Source of the DNA: Sphingorhabdus sp. Alg239-R122
GTDB lineage: Bacteria; Pseudomonadota; Alphaproteobacteria; Sphingomonadales; Sphingomonadaceae
NCBI RefSeq assembly: GCF_900537065.1
Contig: NZ_UNRC01000002.1
Span: forward strand, 98,342-162,341
Direction of reading: 5' to 3'
DNA: 64,000 nt
The translations under genes were made by a program, and so were the position numbers. This document shows positions 37,028 through 47,095 of this stretch, piece after piece. The notes beneath the pieces were generated by a model. It saw only the letters and a program-made list of their open reading frames with translations. It was not told where the DNA came from and ran no database searches. Position 1 is the first letter of the stretch. Every line of letters starts with the position of its first letter.

Positions 37028-37103
37028 TGGTGCCCGAGGACAGAATCGAACTGCCGACACAGCGATTTTCAGTCGCTTGCTCTACCAACTGAGCTACTCG
37101 GGC
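37028..37103 (-). tRNA. tRNA-Phe (anticodon GAA)
   Basis: 76 bases on the complement with encoded CCA. Acceptor GCCCGAG pairs with CTCGGGC, D arm GCTCAGTTGGTAGAGC, anticodon arm GCGAC-TGAAAAT-type loop giving GAA, T arm GTTCGATTC. Decodes UUU/UUC. tRNA genes are common integration sites and a recombinase remnant lies just downstream of its 3' end. Confidence 0.97.
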
Positions 37104-37184
37104 ACTTTGATTGCGCATTTGGTGATACATGCGAAACCGAAGGCAGCCTATAAGCAGGACTCATGCCTTATGTCCAGCCTTAAA

Positions 37185-37361
37185 TCAGTCTATTTCGCTA
37201 TCCGGTATCACTACGGGCTCACCGGGGACGCTATAGCCATCATTCAACCATTTCAGGAGGTCGCGGTCCTTGCAGCCTTTACTGCAAAAGGGAGCATGTT
37301 CTGGCACCGCCGCCTTTTTGCAGAGCGGGCATTTTCCGGGTGTTTTGCTAGGCTGAGTCAT
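37185..37361 (-). CDS. yacG: DNA gyrase inhibitor YacG
   Basis: 58 residues from the ATG at 37361. The zinc-binding set KCPLCKK and FCSKGCKDRDLLKW defines YacG, which binds GyrB and blocks DNA binding in E. coli. Overlaps the end of rng by 14 bases; last gene of infA-maf-rng-yacG. Confidence 0.92.
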   Translation of the reverse strand: MTQPSKTPGKCPLCKKAAVPEHAPFCSKGCKDRDLLKWLNDGYSVPGEPVVIPDSEID

Positions 37362-38364
37362 ATGTACCAGATAGGCAGGATGCTTCCCGCGTGCAAGCTG
37401 GCTTTGCGGCAATGTCCACGCTGCGGCCTATCTGTTTTACAAGCGCGGCCTGCCATGCTTCATGCTCATCCCATATCGCTTTCATAGGCGCTGTCAGGTG
37501 GAGCATGAGCTTGCTTGTGCCCGGGTCTCTTTGCGCGCAGCGCAGCAGGTCCAGCAGCGCCGTGAGGTCAGGTGTATCCTGAACAACCTGCAAAAGTGAC
37601 GGCCGTTCATATTTGCGCACGATTTGCATAAAGCCGAAACCGTTCACGGCAGTGCGTTCAAACGGACCCTGCATCGCCTGGTCAACGGCAATGGTTACAT
37701 CCGCGCGATCTGCTTTTGTGGGTAGCGCCGGAAAATCAATGCCAATATTGCCGCCAATGCTGAGCCTCTCAATTGCCTTTGCGGCCGCCTGTGCTGCGTT
37801 TAGCGCCAGTTGTCTGGGTGCGCTTTCACCATCAACATCGACCACCGCCATGGCTGGTGTGGGCACGATTTCCAGAGTGCCACCCGGGAATGCAACATGG
37901 CCGCTTTGTGCTTCATGTAGGAGCTCGTTCCACCCCGCCTTGGCGAGCAAGTCAGGCCCGTGCGCAGGGCAATGTTTTACCTCGGTGCCATCTGCTTCTA
38001 TCTGCTCGAGCAGGCTGGGCGAGGGGGCAAGTGCGATGTCATCGCCCACGCCCTTGGCCAATGCATATTTATACCGGCCTTGCTCAGGCCCTTGTTCGGT
38101 AATGGCTGTACGGGTGATACGCACCCGCAATTCCTGCCCCTCGGTCAGTGTACCCGGAAAAGATGAAATAATGACATCTTCGCCGGTCGAGAGTGTGGCA
38201 ATGGCCCGCTTTCCGGTCCCGATCTTGCGTATCAACTGTGCCATGAGGACTGCGCCGGGCCGTATGCTGTCGCCTGCACGCTCAATCCGCGCTTTTATGA
38301 TCTGGCTGCCACGCACTAATGCTGCGCGTTCCTCGCCAATACCGTTTTCGTATAACCAGTGCAT
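37348..38364 (-). CDS. Compact RNase E/G-family protein
   Basis: 338 residues, much shorter than RNase G (about 490). An N-terminal part like the start of RNase G with an S1-like segment (residues 1-110) leads to a catalytic-like region where AVVDVDGES and GGNIGIDFPAL correspond to the two Mg-binding aspartate segments of RNase E/G. The middle 5'-sensor part is reduced and the Zn-link CPxCxG motif is absent. It may be a reduced nuclease with different RNA preference or oligomer state. Starts one base inside the maf stop codon. Confidence 0.8.
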   Translation of the reverse strand: MHWLYENGIGEERAALVRGSQIIKARIERAGDSIRPGAVLMAQLIRKIGTGKRAIATLSTGEDVIISSFPGTLTEGQELRVRITRTAITEQGPEQGRYKYALAKGVGDDIALAPSPSLLEQIEADGTEVKHCPAHGPDLLAKAGWNELLHEAQSGHVAFPGGTLEIVPTPAMAVVDVDGESAPRQLALNAAQAAAKAIERLSIGGNIGIDFPALPTKADRADVTIAVDQAMQGPFERTAVNGFGFMQIVRKYERPSLLQVVQDTPDLTALLDLLRCAQRDPGTSKLMLHLTAPMKAIWDEHEAWQAALVKQIGRSVDIAAKPACTREASCLSGTYDSA

Positions 38365-38942
38365 TACAATGTGTAACCGCCGGAAATGAGCAGGGTGCGC
38401 ACTTCATAAAGCGGCAGTCCCATCACGCCGCTATAGCTGCCGGAAATACGCCGGATAAGCGCTTCAGCAGCGCCCTGTATGGCATAGCCGCCTGCTTTAC
38501 CCTGCCATTCACCGGTCCCAATATAGGCATCAATCTCACGCCCTTCGAGCCGTTTGAAGATAACGCAAGTTTCGGAGAGTTTATGCTGCGAGCTGCCATC
38601 GGGCCGGACCAGGGTAACAGCTGACAGGACGCGGTGGCGACGACCTGATATGAGTGAGAGGCATTGCCGTGCTTCGGCTTCGCTTTCCGCTTTGGGCAGG
38701 ATGCGGCGGCCAACAGCCACCACGGTATCACCTGCAAGGACGAAGCTTCCGTTATGCGCGCTCACCACCGCAGCTGCTTTTTCAGCGGACATGCGGCGTG
38801 CATAGTCCAGCGGTTTCTCACCTGTATGGGGTGTTTCATCTATATCTGCTGGAGCCACCGCATCTGGCGTAATGCCGATGCGTGCGAGCAGGTCAAGCCT
38901 GCGCGGGCTGGCCGATGCAAGGACAAGCTGTGGAGCGGCCAT
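38364..38942 (-). CDS. maf: Maf family nucleotide pyrophosphatase
   Basis: 192 residues with LASASPRRLDLLARIG at the N-terminus and GDTVVAVGRRILPKA in the middle, the Maf/YhdE signature. These enzymes hydrolyse non-canonical or specific nucleoside triphosphates such as dTTP/UTP and have been linked to septum arrest. Between infA and the RNase G-like gene, a common alphaproteobacterial order. Confidence 0.93.
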   Translation of the reverse strand: MAAPQLVLASASPRRLDLLARIGITPDAVAPADIDETPHTGEKPLDYARRMSAEKAAAVVSAHNGSFVLAGDTVVAVGRRILPKAESEAEARQCLSLISGRRHRVLSAVTLVRPDGSSQHKLSETCVIFKRLEGREIDAYIGTGEWQGKAGGYAIQGAAEALIRRISGSYSGVMGLPLYEVRTLLISGGYTL

Positions 38943-38953
38943 AAAAGTGGCTC

Positions 38954-39172
38954 TTATTTAAAGCGGTAGGTTATGCGGCCCTTGGTCAGGTCATAAGGAG
39001 TCAGCTCAACCAACACTTCATCCCCCACCAGCACACGGATGCGGTTTTTGCGCATCTTGCCTGCCGTATGGCCCAGGATTTCGTGATCGTTTTCAAGCTT
39101 TACGCGGAACATCGCATTGGGCAGCAATTCCATTACTGTCCCGCGCATTTCCAATAGTTCTTCTTTAGCCAT
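38954..39172 (-). CDS. infA: Translation initiation factor IF-1
   Basis: 72 residues from the ATG at 39172 ([11 protein letters not shown]), the exact usual length. S1-like OB fold with [28 protein letters not shown]. Longer in-frame starts up to 39286 are rejected. First gene of infA-maf-rng-yacG. Confidence 0.98.
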   Translation of the reverse strand: MAKEELLEMRGTVMELLPNAMFRVKLENDHEILGHTAGKMRKNRIRVLVGDEVLVELTPYDLTKGRITYRFK

Positions 39173-39317
39173 GCAGTTTCTTAAATTTCCATAATTGTTG
39201 GTTTGGCCCGCATGTAGCGGGTAATCACGCAAAAGGGAAGATTTTACTGTCTGACAAGGCACAAGCCACTGTTGGTGCATGTTCATCCGCTATTACGCTT
39301 TGATACAATATAGGTGC

Positions 39318-39347
39318 TTGTCATCCATTTTACATCTTGCCTATAAA
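39318..39347 (+). promoter_or_regulatory. Sigma70-type promoter for the second TonB receptor
   Basis: TTGTCA (39318-39323) and TATAAA (39342-39347) with an 18-base spacer, 45 bases before the receptor ATG at 39393, in an AT-rich stretch. No clear operator overlaps it. Confidence 0.5.
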
Positions 39348-39392
39348 TATAGCACTGATTTTACTCAAATATGAGAGCAAAACGACACGGAT

Positions 39393-42113
39393 ATGCGTGC
39401 CAGAAAAATCCCTTACAGGCTGCCACGCTTCGCGATAGCGCTTTCGCTATGTGCGGCACCGTATATGGCCTGTGCGCAGGAGGCGCAGCAGGAAGGCATT
39501 AAAACCGAATCTGAATCGGATGGCACCGATACTATCGATGACACTGGGACTATCGTAGTGCGTGCCGAAAGGCTGCCAGGTGCAGTCATTACACCTTATG
39601 AAGCGGTTCTGGAGCTGAATCCGAAAGATATAGCCAGCTATGGCGTATCTTCGGTGCAAGATCTGCTGACGGCGCTTGAACCGCAAACAGGCGGAGGGCG
39701 TGGACGCGGGAGCGGGCGTCCTGTTGTGCTGATTAATAGTCAACCTGTCTCAGGATTTCGTGAATTGCGCAATATTCCACCCGAAGCTATCCGGCAGGTG
39801 CAGGTCTTGCCAGAAGAAGTGGCGCTGCAATTCGGATATTCGGCCGATCAGCGTGTTATCAATTTTATTCTCGTGGAGAGTTTTTCCAGCCTTGTGCTGG
39901 AATTGGGTCACGGACTGTCGACCGCAGGTGGATATGGTGTATCGGAATATGAGGCGACATATACTAAATTTGGCAAGGGATCGCGGCTTAATCTGAACGT
40001 GGAATATGAGCCTAGGACAGCATTGCGCGAAAGCGAGCGCGGCATAGTTCAAAGTGATATTGCGACGGGGGAGACGCTGGTGGGCGATATAAGCCCGCAG
40101 GATGTCGGGGCTTACCGTACACTTATCGCGGCCAGCGACCCTGTTAAGGCCAATGCCAACTACAGCATGAACCTTGCGCCAGATACGCGGCTTTCGTTTA
40201 ACGCTGCGTATGAGCGCAACGAAAGGCGATCACTGTTCGGGCTCAATTCAGCGGGTCTTTTGGTGCCTGCAAGCAATCCGTTTGCCCGCGGCACCGATGA
40301 CGAGACGATCCGTATTTTTACGGCTGAGCCGCGTCCGCTAACGCGTGTTGCGCGCAATGATTCGCTGTTGGGCGGGTTTGCGCTCAATGGCAATCTGTCC
40401 GGTTGGCGCTGGTCGTTGACGGGCGATGCCAGCAATGTGAAGCAAGTGACCCACACCGATACACGTGCCGATTTTGCGGCCATTCGCGCAGGGCTTGCCG
40501 AAACTGACCCGGCATTGGCAATTGACCCTTTCGCGGGAAGCGATCTTGGACTTTTACTACCTTCCGCATCGGCAGACCTTGCGCAAAGCGAGACTTTTAC
40601 TGGCAGTCTGCTTGCTTCTATTTCCGGAGTTCCGCTCAAATTGCCTGCCGGTGAAGTGCGCGCGACATTCAGCGCAGGTTATTCGACGTTTTCGCTGGAC
40701 AGCGAAGATAGCCGGTCAGCGGGGCAGACATCGCTGGGCCGTGATCAGGGCAGAATTGCCGCCAATATAGAAGTGCCGCTATTCGAACGCGGTTACGGGG
40801 CTGGGAAGATACTGGGCGATGTGTCTCTAAACGGTAATCTGGGATACCGCGAACTGTCCGATTTTGGCGGGCTGACGAAATATGGTTTCGGGGTAACATG
40901 GAAGCCGCTAGGTGGATTGAGCTTATCCGCTACATCTATCAACACCGAGAGTGCGCCAAGTATTTCACAGCTTGTCAGCCCGGTAATCGTGACACCAAAT
41001 GTGCCGATATTTGACCTTGCTACTGGCCAGAATGCAATTGTCAACATCACCACCGGTGGCAATCCATTGCTGCTGGCGGAGCGTCAGCGTGATTTGAAGT
41101 TCGCGCTGAATTATCGTCCGCCCAAGACCGGGGGGCTAGGTTTTTTTGCCGAATATTATCGCAACCGCAGTTTTGATGACAGTGCGGGCTTTCCGGCACT
41201 TTCGCCTGAAATTGAGGCGGCTTTTCCAGGACGGGTCACACGTAATGGTGCGGGACAGCTTGTTGCACTTGATCGCCGTCCCGTGACGTTTGATCGCGTG
41301 AATAGCGAGCGTGTGCGCTACGGTATTTCTTTTTCCAAATCATTCGGGCGTCCACCGCAAGGGCGAGGCCGTGGAAGAGGTCCACGCAGTGCTGACAATG
41401 GCGGCCCTCCAGGTACACGTCCACAACAGTCCGGCGTGGCGGCTGCGCAACCTAAGCCGCGGCAAACACCCCGGCAGGGAAAGCCAGGCGGCGAGAAAGC
41501 AAAAGCGGCAACTGCAGATACAGCTTCGAGCCCTCAAAAGACGCCGCAACAGGCAAGGGGCAGACCGCCAGCGCAAAGTGCGCGCCGCGGCCGCGGCGGT
41601 AGGCGCGGTTTTGGCGGTCGGCGCCGCGGCGGCCGCTGGAGCGTTTATGCTTTTCACAATATTGCAATTGACGAGACTATACTGATCCGCCCCGGCGTGC
41701 CGGAACTGGATTTGCTTGGCGGGTCGGCGACTGGCAGCAATGGAGGCGCATCGCGGCACAGTGTCAATTTCGGCGGAAGGTGGTTCAATAACGGTCTGGG
41801 CATGCGTGTAAGCGGCAATTACCGCAGTGGCACACGTGTCGAAGGTGCGGATGCACTGGGCGCATCGGACCTGATATTTGACGATATCGCGACGGTGAAT
41901 GTCCGATTTTTCTTTAATATGGGAAGCCGTGAAAAACTGGTGAAGAAAGTACCGTTTCTGAAAGGCAGCCGTGTGTCGTTGCGTATCAATAATATATTGG
42001 GCGGCATCCAGACTGTACGCGATGAAAGTGGCGAAACCCCGCTCAGCTATCAACCCGGCTTTGTTGACCCGCGCGGACGGTTTGTGGAGCTGAATTTACG
42101 TAAAAGATTTTAG
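39393..42113 (+). CDS. TonB-dependent receptor-like protein with Arg/Gly-rich insertion
   Basis: 906 residues with a signal peptide (to about 28, MACAQEA). A plug-like domain contains DIASYGVSSVQDLLTAL and, unusually, a short GGGRGRGSGRPVV stretch near residue 100, then IPPEAIRQVQVLPEEVAL. The barrel follows and ends with a terminal Phe (ELNLRKRF). Residues about 650-750 form a low-complexity insertion rich in Arg, Gly, Pro, Gln and Ala (PPQGRGRGRGPR, GRRGFGGRRRGGR), strongly basic and probably in an extracellular loop. The substrate is unknown. Has its own promoter and terminator; no transporter partner. Confidence 0.85.
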   Translation: MRARKIPYRLPRFAIALSLCAAPYMACAQEAQQEGIKTESESDGTDTIDDTGTIVVRAERLPGAVITPYEAVLELNPKDIASYGVSSVQDLLTALEPQTGGGRGRGSGRPVVLINSQPVSGFRELRNIPPEAIRQVQVLPEEVALQFGYSADQRVINFILVESFSSLVLELGHGLSTAGGYGVSEYEATYTKFGKGSRLNLNVEYEPRTALRESERGIVQSDIATGETLVGDISPQDVGAYRTLIAASDPVKANANYSMNLAPDTRLSFNAAYERNERRSLFGLNSAGLLVPASNPFARGTDDETIRIFTAEPRPLTRVARNDSLLGGFALNGNLSGWRWSLTGDASNVKQVTHTDTRADFAAIRAGLAETDPALAIDPFAGSDLGLLLPSASADLAQSETFTGSLLASISGVPLKLPAGEVRATFSAGYSTFSLDSEDSRSAGQTSLGRDQGRIAANIEVPLFERGYGAGKILGDVSLNGNLGYRELSDFGGLTKYGFGVTWKPLGGLSLSATSINTESAPSISQLVSPVIVTPNVPIFDLATGQNAIVNITTGGNPLLLAERQRDLKFALNYRPPKTGGLGFFAEYYRNRSFDDSAGFPALSPEIEAAFPGRVTRNGAGQLVALDRRPVTFDRVNSERVRYGISFSKSFGRPPQGRGRGRGPRSADNGGPPGTRPQQSGVAAAQPKPRQTPRQGKPGGEKAKAATADTASSPQKTPQQARGRPPAQSARRGRGGRRGFGGRRRGGRWSVYAFHNIAIDETILIRPGVPELDLLGGSATGSNGGASRHSVNFGGRWFNNGLGMRVSGNYRSGTRVEGADALGASDLIFDDIATVNVRFFFNMGSREKLVKKVPFLKGSRVSLRINNILGGIQTVRDESGETPLSYQPGFVDPRGRFVELNLRKRF

Positions 42114-42120
42114 GGCATGA

Positions 42121-42155
42121 AAAAGGCCCCGGCGCATGTTGCGCCGGGGCCTTTT
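42121..42155. terminator. Strong bidirectional intrinsic terminator
   Basis: A perfect 15-pair stem: AAAAGGCCCCGGCGC (42121-42135) and its complement (42141-42155) with a five-base loop, flanked by A and T runs. It ends the TonB receptor gene on plus and the hppA transcript on minus. Confidence 0.92.
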
Positions 42156-42183
42156 CCTGTTGAGTAATTTTCTGGTAGGCTAC

Positions 42184-44286
42184 TTAGCCGACACCTGCCA
42201 GAGCCGCAATGAGCAGCAAGGCCACGATGTTCGTGATCTTGATCATCGGGTTTACCGCAGGGCCAGCCGTATCCTTGTAAGGATCGCCAACCGTATCTCC
42301 GGTGACAGCGGCTTTATGCGCCTCTGACCCTTTGCCGCCGTGATTGCCATCTTCGATATATTTCTTGGCATTGTCCCATGCGCCGCCGCCGGCTGTCATC
42401 GACAGGGCCACGAATATGCCGGACACGATCACGCCAAGCAGCAATGCGCCCAGCGCGGCAAAGCCGTTCGCCTGACCGGCAACCGCTGTAATCGCGAAAT
42501 AGACCACAATCGGTGCAAGCACGGGAAGCAGTGAAGGAATAATCATTTCCTTGATCGCCGCCTTGGTTACAAGGTCTACCGTGCGAGCATAGTCCGGCCG
42601 TGATGTGCCGTCCATAATGCCTTTATCGGCGGAAAACTGTGCACGTACGTCTTTCACAACATCACCAGCAGCGCGCCCCACGGCTGTCATGCCCATCGCT
42701 CCGAACAGATAAGGGAGCAATGCGCCGAGCAGCAGTCCGACAATCACATATGGATTTTCAAGGCTGAAATCGACTGTGACGTCCTTGAAGAAGACATCAA
42801 GGTCCGCGGTATAGGCGGAGAACAGCACCAGTGCGGCGAGACCGGCGGAACCAATGGCATAGCCCTTGGTTACAGCCTTTGTGGTGTTACCCACGGCGTC
42901 CAGTGCATCGGTCTTGTCACGCACGCTTTCGTCCAGACCAGCCATTTCGGCGATGCCACCAGCATTGTCCGTAACCGGGCCATATGCGTCCAGTGCCACA
43001 ACCATACCGGCCAATGCCAGCATTGATGTTGCCGCAAAAGCAATGCCCAAAAGACCTGCAAGCTGGTAGGATACGATGATACCAACCACGATAACCAATG
43101 TTGGCAACGCGGTGGATTCCAGACTGATGGCCAGACCCTGGATCACGTTTGTACCGTGTCCTGTTTCCGAAGCCTTGGCAATGGACCGTACCGGGCGATA
43201 TTCGGTGCCGGTATAATATTCAGTGATCCAGATGATAAGGCCAGTTACGCCCAGCCCTACAATCATCGACCAGAACAGATCCATGCCGGTAAACCCGGTG
43301 GTGCCGATTTCAGTGTCCATACCGCCCAATGTACGCGATGTGACGTAATATATGGCGGGAATGGAAAGTACGGCTGTTGTGATAAAGCCTTTATAAAGCG
43401 CGCCCATGATGTTGTTGGAACTGCCCAGACGCACCATATAGGTGCCGATTATCGAGGTGAGAATGCACACACCGCCGACAATTAGCGGCAGGCTCATCAG
43501 GTTCATCAGGTCTGCCGAAGCAAGGCCCGTGATAAGCAGTGCGATAAGCACCATGGTGGCGCCCACAGTCACGACATAAGTTTCGAAAAGATCAGCGGCC
43601 ATACCTGCGCAGTCACCCACATTGTCACCGACGTTATCAGCGATGGTGGCGGGGTTGCGCGGGTCATCCTCAGGAATGCCTGCTTCAACTTTGCCGACCA
43701 GGTCAGCCCCGACGTCAGCCGCCTTGGTAAAGATGCCGCCGCCCAGACGTGCAAAGATGGAAATCAGCGAAGCGCCAAAGGCCAATGCCACCAGTGCGTC
43801 GATGACATGCCGGTCATTGGGTGCATAGCCGCCAAATGTGGTGAGGTACCAGAACAGGCCCGCAATCGCGAGCAGCGCGAGGCCAGCAACGAGCATGCCG
43901 GTGACAGCGCCTGCGCGAAATGCCACGGTAAGCCCTTGTTGCAGTCCACTATCCGCCGCCGCAGCCGTGCGTACGTTGGAGCGTACGGAAATGTTCATGC
44001 CAATGTATCCGGCCACGCCCGAAAGCACAGCACCGATAACAAAGCCGATTCCGGAAATCAGGCCCAGCGTCAGGCCGACGATAATTGCTACAACAACGCC
44101 GACAATGGCGATGGTGCGATACTGGCGGCCCAGATAGGCTTGTGCGCCTTCCTGAATAGCGCCTGCGATTTCCTGCATTTTTTCATTGCCTGCCGATGCG
44201 CTGAGCACTTGGCGGCTGGTTATGATGCCGTATAAAACGGCGATCAGCCCGCACAATATTGAAATGGTAACAGCATTAAGTTCCAT
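42184..44286 (-). CDS. hppA: Membrane-bound proton-translocating pyrophosphatase
   Basis: 700 residues, about 15-16 membrane helices. Pyrophosphate/Mg motifs: [34 protein letters not shown] and the C-terminal DNAKKYIED...[17 protein letters not shown]. At the K+-dependence position the sequence reads [10 protein letters not shown]; lysine after GNTT marks K+-independent enzymes, so proton pumping without K+ is inferred. Lies 112 bases downstream of thiL on the same strand. Confidence 0.96.
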   Translation of the reverse strand: MELNAVTISILCGLIAVLYGIITSRQVLSASAGNEKMQEIAGAIQEGAQAYLGRQYRTIAIVGVVVAIIVGLTLGLISGIGFVIGAVLSGVAGYIGMNISVRSNVRTAAAADSGLQQGLTVAFRAGAVTGMLVAGLALLAIAGLFWYLTTFGGYAPNDRHVIDALVALAFGASLISIFARLGGGIFTKAADVGADLVGKVEAGIPEDDPRNPATIADNVGDNVGDCAGMAADLFETYVVTVGATMVLIALLITGLASADLMNLMSLPLIVGGVCILTSIIGTYMVRLGSSNNIMGALYKGFITTAVLSIPAIYYVTSRTLGGMDTEIGTTGFTGMDLFWSMIVGLGVTGLIIWITEYYTGTEYRPVRSIAKASETGHGTNVIQGLAISLESTALPTLVIVVGIIVSYQLAGLLGIAFAATSMLALAGMVVALDAYGPVTDNAGGIAEMAGLDESVRDKTDALDAVGNTTKAVTKGYAIGSAGLAALVLFSAYTADLDVFFKDVTVDFSLENPYVIVGLLLGALLPYLFGAMGMTAVGRAAGDVVKDVRAQFSADKGIMDGTSRPDYARTVDLVTKAAIKEMIIPSLLPVLAPIVVYFAITAVAGQANGFAALGALLLGVIVSGIFVALSMTAGGGAWDNAKKYIEDGNHGGKGSEAHKAAVTGDTVGDPYKDTAGPAVNPMIKITNIVALLLIAALAGVG

Positions 44287-44398
44287 GTGCTGAAATTCTC
44301 CCTAAAATGGTTTATGATTACTCCGTCGAATGCGGAATTGGGGGAGAGGTATAGTGTGGCTTTGCCAAAAAGCGCAACCACTAAATAAAAAGGGGCTT

Positions 44399-45328
44399 TC
44401 AGCCATCCCGATGTATATAACCCAGTGATACGGGAAGTTGCATGTTTTTGTCTTTATATCTGATGCTTATGTCTTTTCCTGATGCAAATTTACCGATCGC
44501 TGTGGCAGGACAAGGAAGGCGAAGGTCCTGCGGTGCGGCAAACAGCAGTTGATAGTCATCACCGCCTTTGGCTGCATCCAGTCTGCTTTTCTGCGTATCG
44601 CCAAATATAGAACGATAGGCATCCGACAGTGGCACAGCGTCCAGGTCCAGCGACAATGCAAGGCCAGAGGCGTCCGCCATACGCCGCGCATCAAGCAACA
44701 ATCCGTCGGACACATCCATCATCGCATGAACATGCGGGGCAAGTGCCTGCCCTTCAACCAGAAGTGCGGCAGGGCGTCTGTAAGCTTGTATAACCGCGGC
44801 TGGTTCTTCCTGGCCCTGTTGCAGAAGCTGCAACCCGGCCCAGCCATCGCCAATGGTGCCGGTTACATAGAGTAAATCTCCAGCCCTTGCGCCTGACCGT
44901 GCTGGAGGAGGCGCATCCGCGCTTACACCAATAGCGGTCAGGCCCATGGCGCGGGCATCGCCTTTTGGCTGCCCAACTGTATCACCGCCCAGCAGCGGGA
45001 CACCATAATGGGCAAGTGCATCGCCCAGCCCGGCCACAAAACCTGCATCCCAGTCTGCATCTTCCATCAGGCCATAGCCCATCATTATACCGACAGGCCT
45101 AGCGCCCTTGGCTGCGAGGTCCGACAGATTGACTGCAAGGAGTTTCCACGCAACGTCTGCCGGCGGATCAGTGGGCAGGAAATGCACACCCTCGACCAGC
45201 ATATCATGTGTCAGGACGAGCTTTGTGCCGCCCATGTTCAAAACCGCCGCATCATCTGCGAGACCGCGCGCCGCCGGATCAGTGGCGATTTTGCGCAGCG
45301 CTTCGATAAAGGCGGTTTCTGAGGTCAT
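44399..45328 (-). CDS. thiL: Thiamine-monophosphate kinase
   Basis: Phosphorylates thiamine phosphate to thiamine diphosphate. 309 residues with DDAAVLNMGG, THDMLVEGVHF, GGDTVGQPKGD and MDVSDGLLLDARRMA, the ThiL pattern. 14 bases after nusB, as in many alphaproteobacteria. Confidence 0.95.
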   Translation of the reverse strand: MTSETAFIEALRKIATDPAARGLADDAAVLNMGGTKLVLTHDMLVEGVHFLPTDPPADVAWKLLAVNLSDLAAKGARPVGIMMGYGLMEDADWDAGFVAGLGDALAHYGVPLLGGDTVGQPKGDARAMGLTAIGVSADAPPPARSGARAGDLLYVTGTIGDGWAGLQLLQQGQEEPAAVIQAYRRPAALLVEGQALAPHVHAMMDVSDGLLLDARRMADASGLALSLDLDAVPLSDAYRSIFGDTQKSRLDAAKGGDDYQLLFAAPQDLRLPCPATAIGKFASGKDISIRYKDKNMQLPVSLGYIHRDG

Positions 45329-45342
45329 GTATTGCCGGGCCG

Positions 45343-45795
45343 TTACCGCCGCACTTCTTTTGCAATCGCATCAAGCAGGCCGTTCACAAAGCCTGCATCC
45401 TTTTTGTCGAAAAAAGCATGAGCGACATCGACATATTCGGTGATTGCGGTAGCCACCGGCACGTCAGCGCGGGCCATCAGCTCATAAGTACCGCAGCGCA
45501 GTATCTGATGCATCGTCTTGTCAAGCCGCTTCAACGACCAGCCGCTCGCCAGCCGGCTTTCGATCATCGCGTCAATTTCATCGCGCCGGGCATCGACGCC
45601 GCTGACAATATCATCGAAAAAGCTAACTTCAGCGTCGGCATATTGTGCGTCTTCAATCTCTGCACCCAGTCGATGTTCATGAAATTCGTGCAGCAGGGGC
45701 GCGAGCTTCATGCCCTCCATATCCTGCTGGTAAATGGCCTGAACCGCAGCAAGGCGCGCGGCGCTGCGGGATTTTGATTTTGCATTCTGTGTCAT
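45343..45795 (-). CDS. nusB: Transcription antitermination protein NusB
   Basis: 150 residues from the ATG at 45795, one base after the hisD stop. RSAARLAAVQAIYQQDMEG at the start and RCGTYELMARADVPVATAITEYVDVAHAFF near the end are characteristic. Binds boxA RNA with NusE for rRNA transcription. Tightly coupled to hisD. Confidence 0.95.
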   Translation of the reverse strand: MTQNAKSKSRSAARLAAVQAIYQQDMEGMKLAPLLHEFHEHRLGAEIEDAQYADAEVSFFDDIVSGVDARRDEIDAMIESRLASGWSLKRLDKTMHQILRCGTYELMARADVPVATAITEYVDVAHAFFDKKDAGFVNGLLDAIAKEVRR

Positions 45796-45796
45796 A

Positions 45797-47095
45797 TTAT
45801 TTCTTCTCTTCCAATCGACGTCGCACGCTTTCGGCATGCGCGGGCAGGCCCTCGGCTTTGGCTAGTGTCATAGCAGCCGGACCGATTGCGCCAAGGCTAT
45901 CATGATCCAGTTCGATAAAGCTGGTACGTTTCATAAAGTCCAGCACGGAAAGGCCCGAGGAGAAACGTGCCCGCTGTCCGGTGGGGAGTACATGATTGGG
46001 TCCGGCAACATAATCGCCAATGGCTTCGGGTGTGTTGCGGCCCAGGAACACGGAGCCTGCATGCCGTACCATTGCAAACAGCTGTTCGGCATTGTCTGTG
46101 GCCAACTCCAGATGTTCAGGCGCGAGCCGGTCACACAACGGCATGGCGTTTTTCAGGTCATCCACAACAATGATCGCGCCATTGTTACTCCAGCTTTGCC
46201 GGGCAACTTCGCTTGTCGGTAGGGCGTTTAATTGCAAAGCCACAGCATCGGCAACCAAATTGGCGAAACTTGCATCGTCGGTGAAGAGGATTGACTGGCT
46301 GCTGGGGTCATGTTCGCTCTGACTCAGCAGATCCGCTGCAATCCATTCGGGATCATTTTGGGCATCGGCCACTACGACAATTTCGGACGGCCCGGCGACC
46401 ATATCAATGCCGACCACGCCATAAAGTTGCCGTTTGGCTTCGGCGACCCAGGCATTGCCAGGGCCGGTAATGACGTCCACGGACGCGATTTTGTCAGTAC
46501 CATGGGCAAGCGCGGCAACAGCCTGAGCTCCGCCAATGCGCCAGATTTCGTCGACACCTGCCAGGTGCGCCGCTGCAAGCACTAACGGGTTAATTTCGCC
46601 ATTGGGCGTTGGCGTTGTAACGACAAGCCGCTCTACACCCGCCACTTTGGCCGGAATTGCATTCATCAGCAGAGATGAGGGGTAAGCCGCCCGTCCGCCC
46701 GGCACATAAAGCCCCGCCGCTTCGACCGTGCTCCAGCGGGCGCCCAGACGCACATTCTGCGCATCGCGGTAATCGCGGTCTTCGGGCAGTTGCGCTTCGT
46801 GATAAGCGCGTATCCGCTCCGCCGCCATATCCAGTGCTGCGCGCAGTTCGCTATCCAACGCGTCATAAGCAGCCCTGCATTCTGCCGCTTCGATATTCCA
46901 GCCACTGGCGGCCAGTGAGTGGCCATCAAAGCGGTTCGTATATTCGGTCAGCGCATCATCGCCGCGTGCCCTGACCTTTGCTATAATACGCGTCACATCG
47001 CCCGCTACGTCATTATTACCGCCGCGGTTTGCATTTATAAAATGGTCAAAATCGCGATCAAAACCAGGGTCAGAGGCGTTAAGGCGGAGTGTCAT
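45797..47095 (-). CDS. hisD: Histidinol dehydrogenase
   Basis: Two-step NAD+ oxidation of histidinol to histidine. 432 residues from the ATG at 47095 (ATGA overlap with hisG). Motifs: [38 protein letters not shown] and the zinc/catalytic SEHDPSSQ, then the C-terminal [10 protein letters not shown] much longer upstream extension is not supported. Confidence 0.96.
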   Translation of the reverse strand: MTLRLNASDPGFDRDFDHFINANRGGNNDVAGDVTRIIAKVRARGDDALTEYTNRFDGHSLAASGWNIEAAECRAAYDALDSELRAALDMAAERIRAYHEAQLPEDRDYRDAQNVRLGARWSTVEAAGLYVPGGRAAYPSSLLMNAIPAKVAGVERLVVTTPTPNGEINPLVLAAAHLAGVDEIWRIGGAQAVAALAHGTDKIASVDVITGPGNAWVAEAKRQLYGVVGIDMVAGPSEIVVVADAQNDPEWIAADLLSQSEHDPSSQSILFTDDASFANLVADAVALQLNALPTSEVARQSWSNNGAIIVVDDLKNAMPLCDRLAPEHLELATDNAEQLFAMVRHAGSVFLGRNTPEAIGDYVAGPNHVLPTGQRARFSSGLSVLDFMKRTSFIELDHDSLGAIGPAAMTLAKAEGLPAHAESVRRRLEEKK

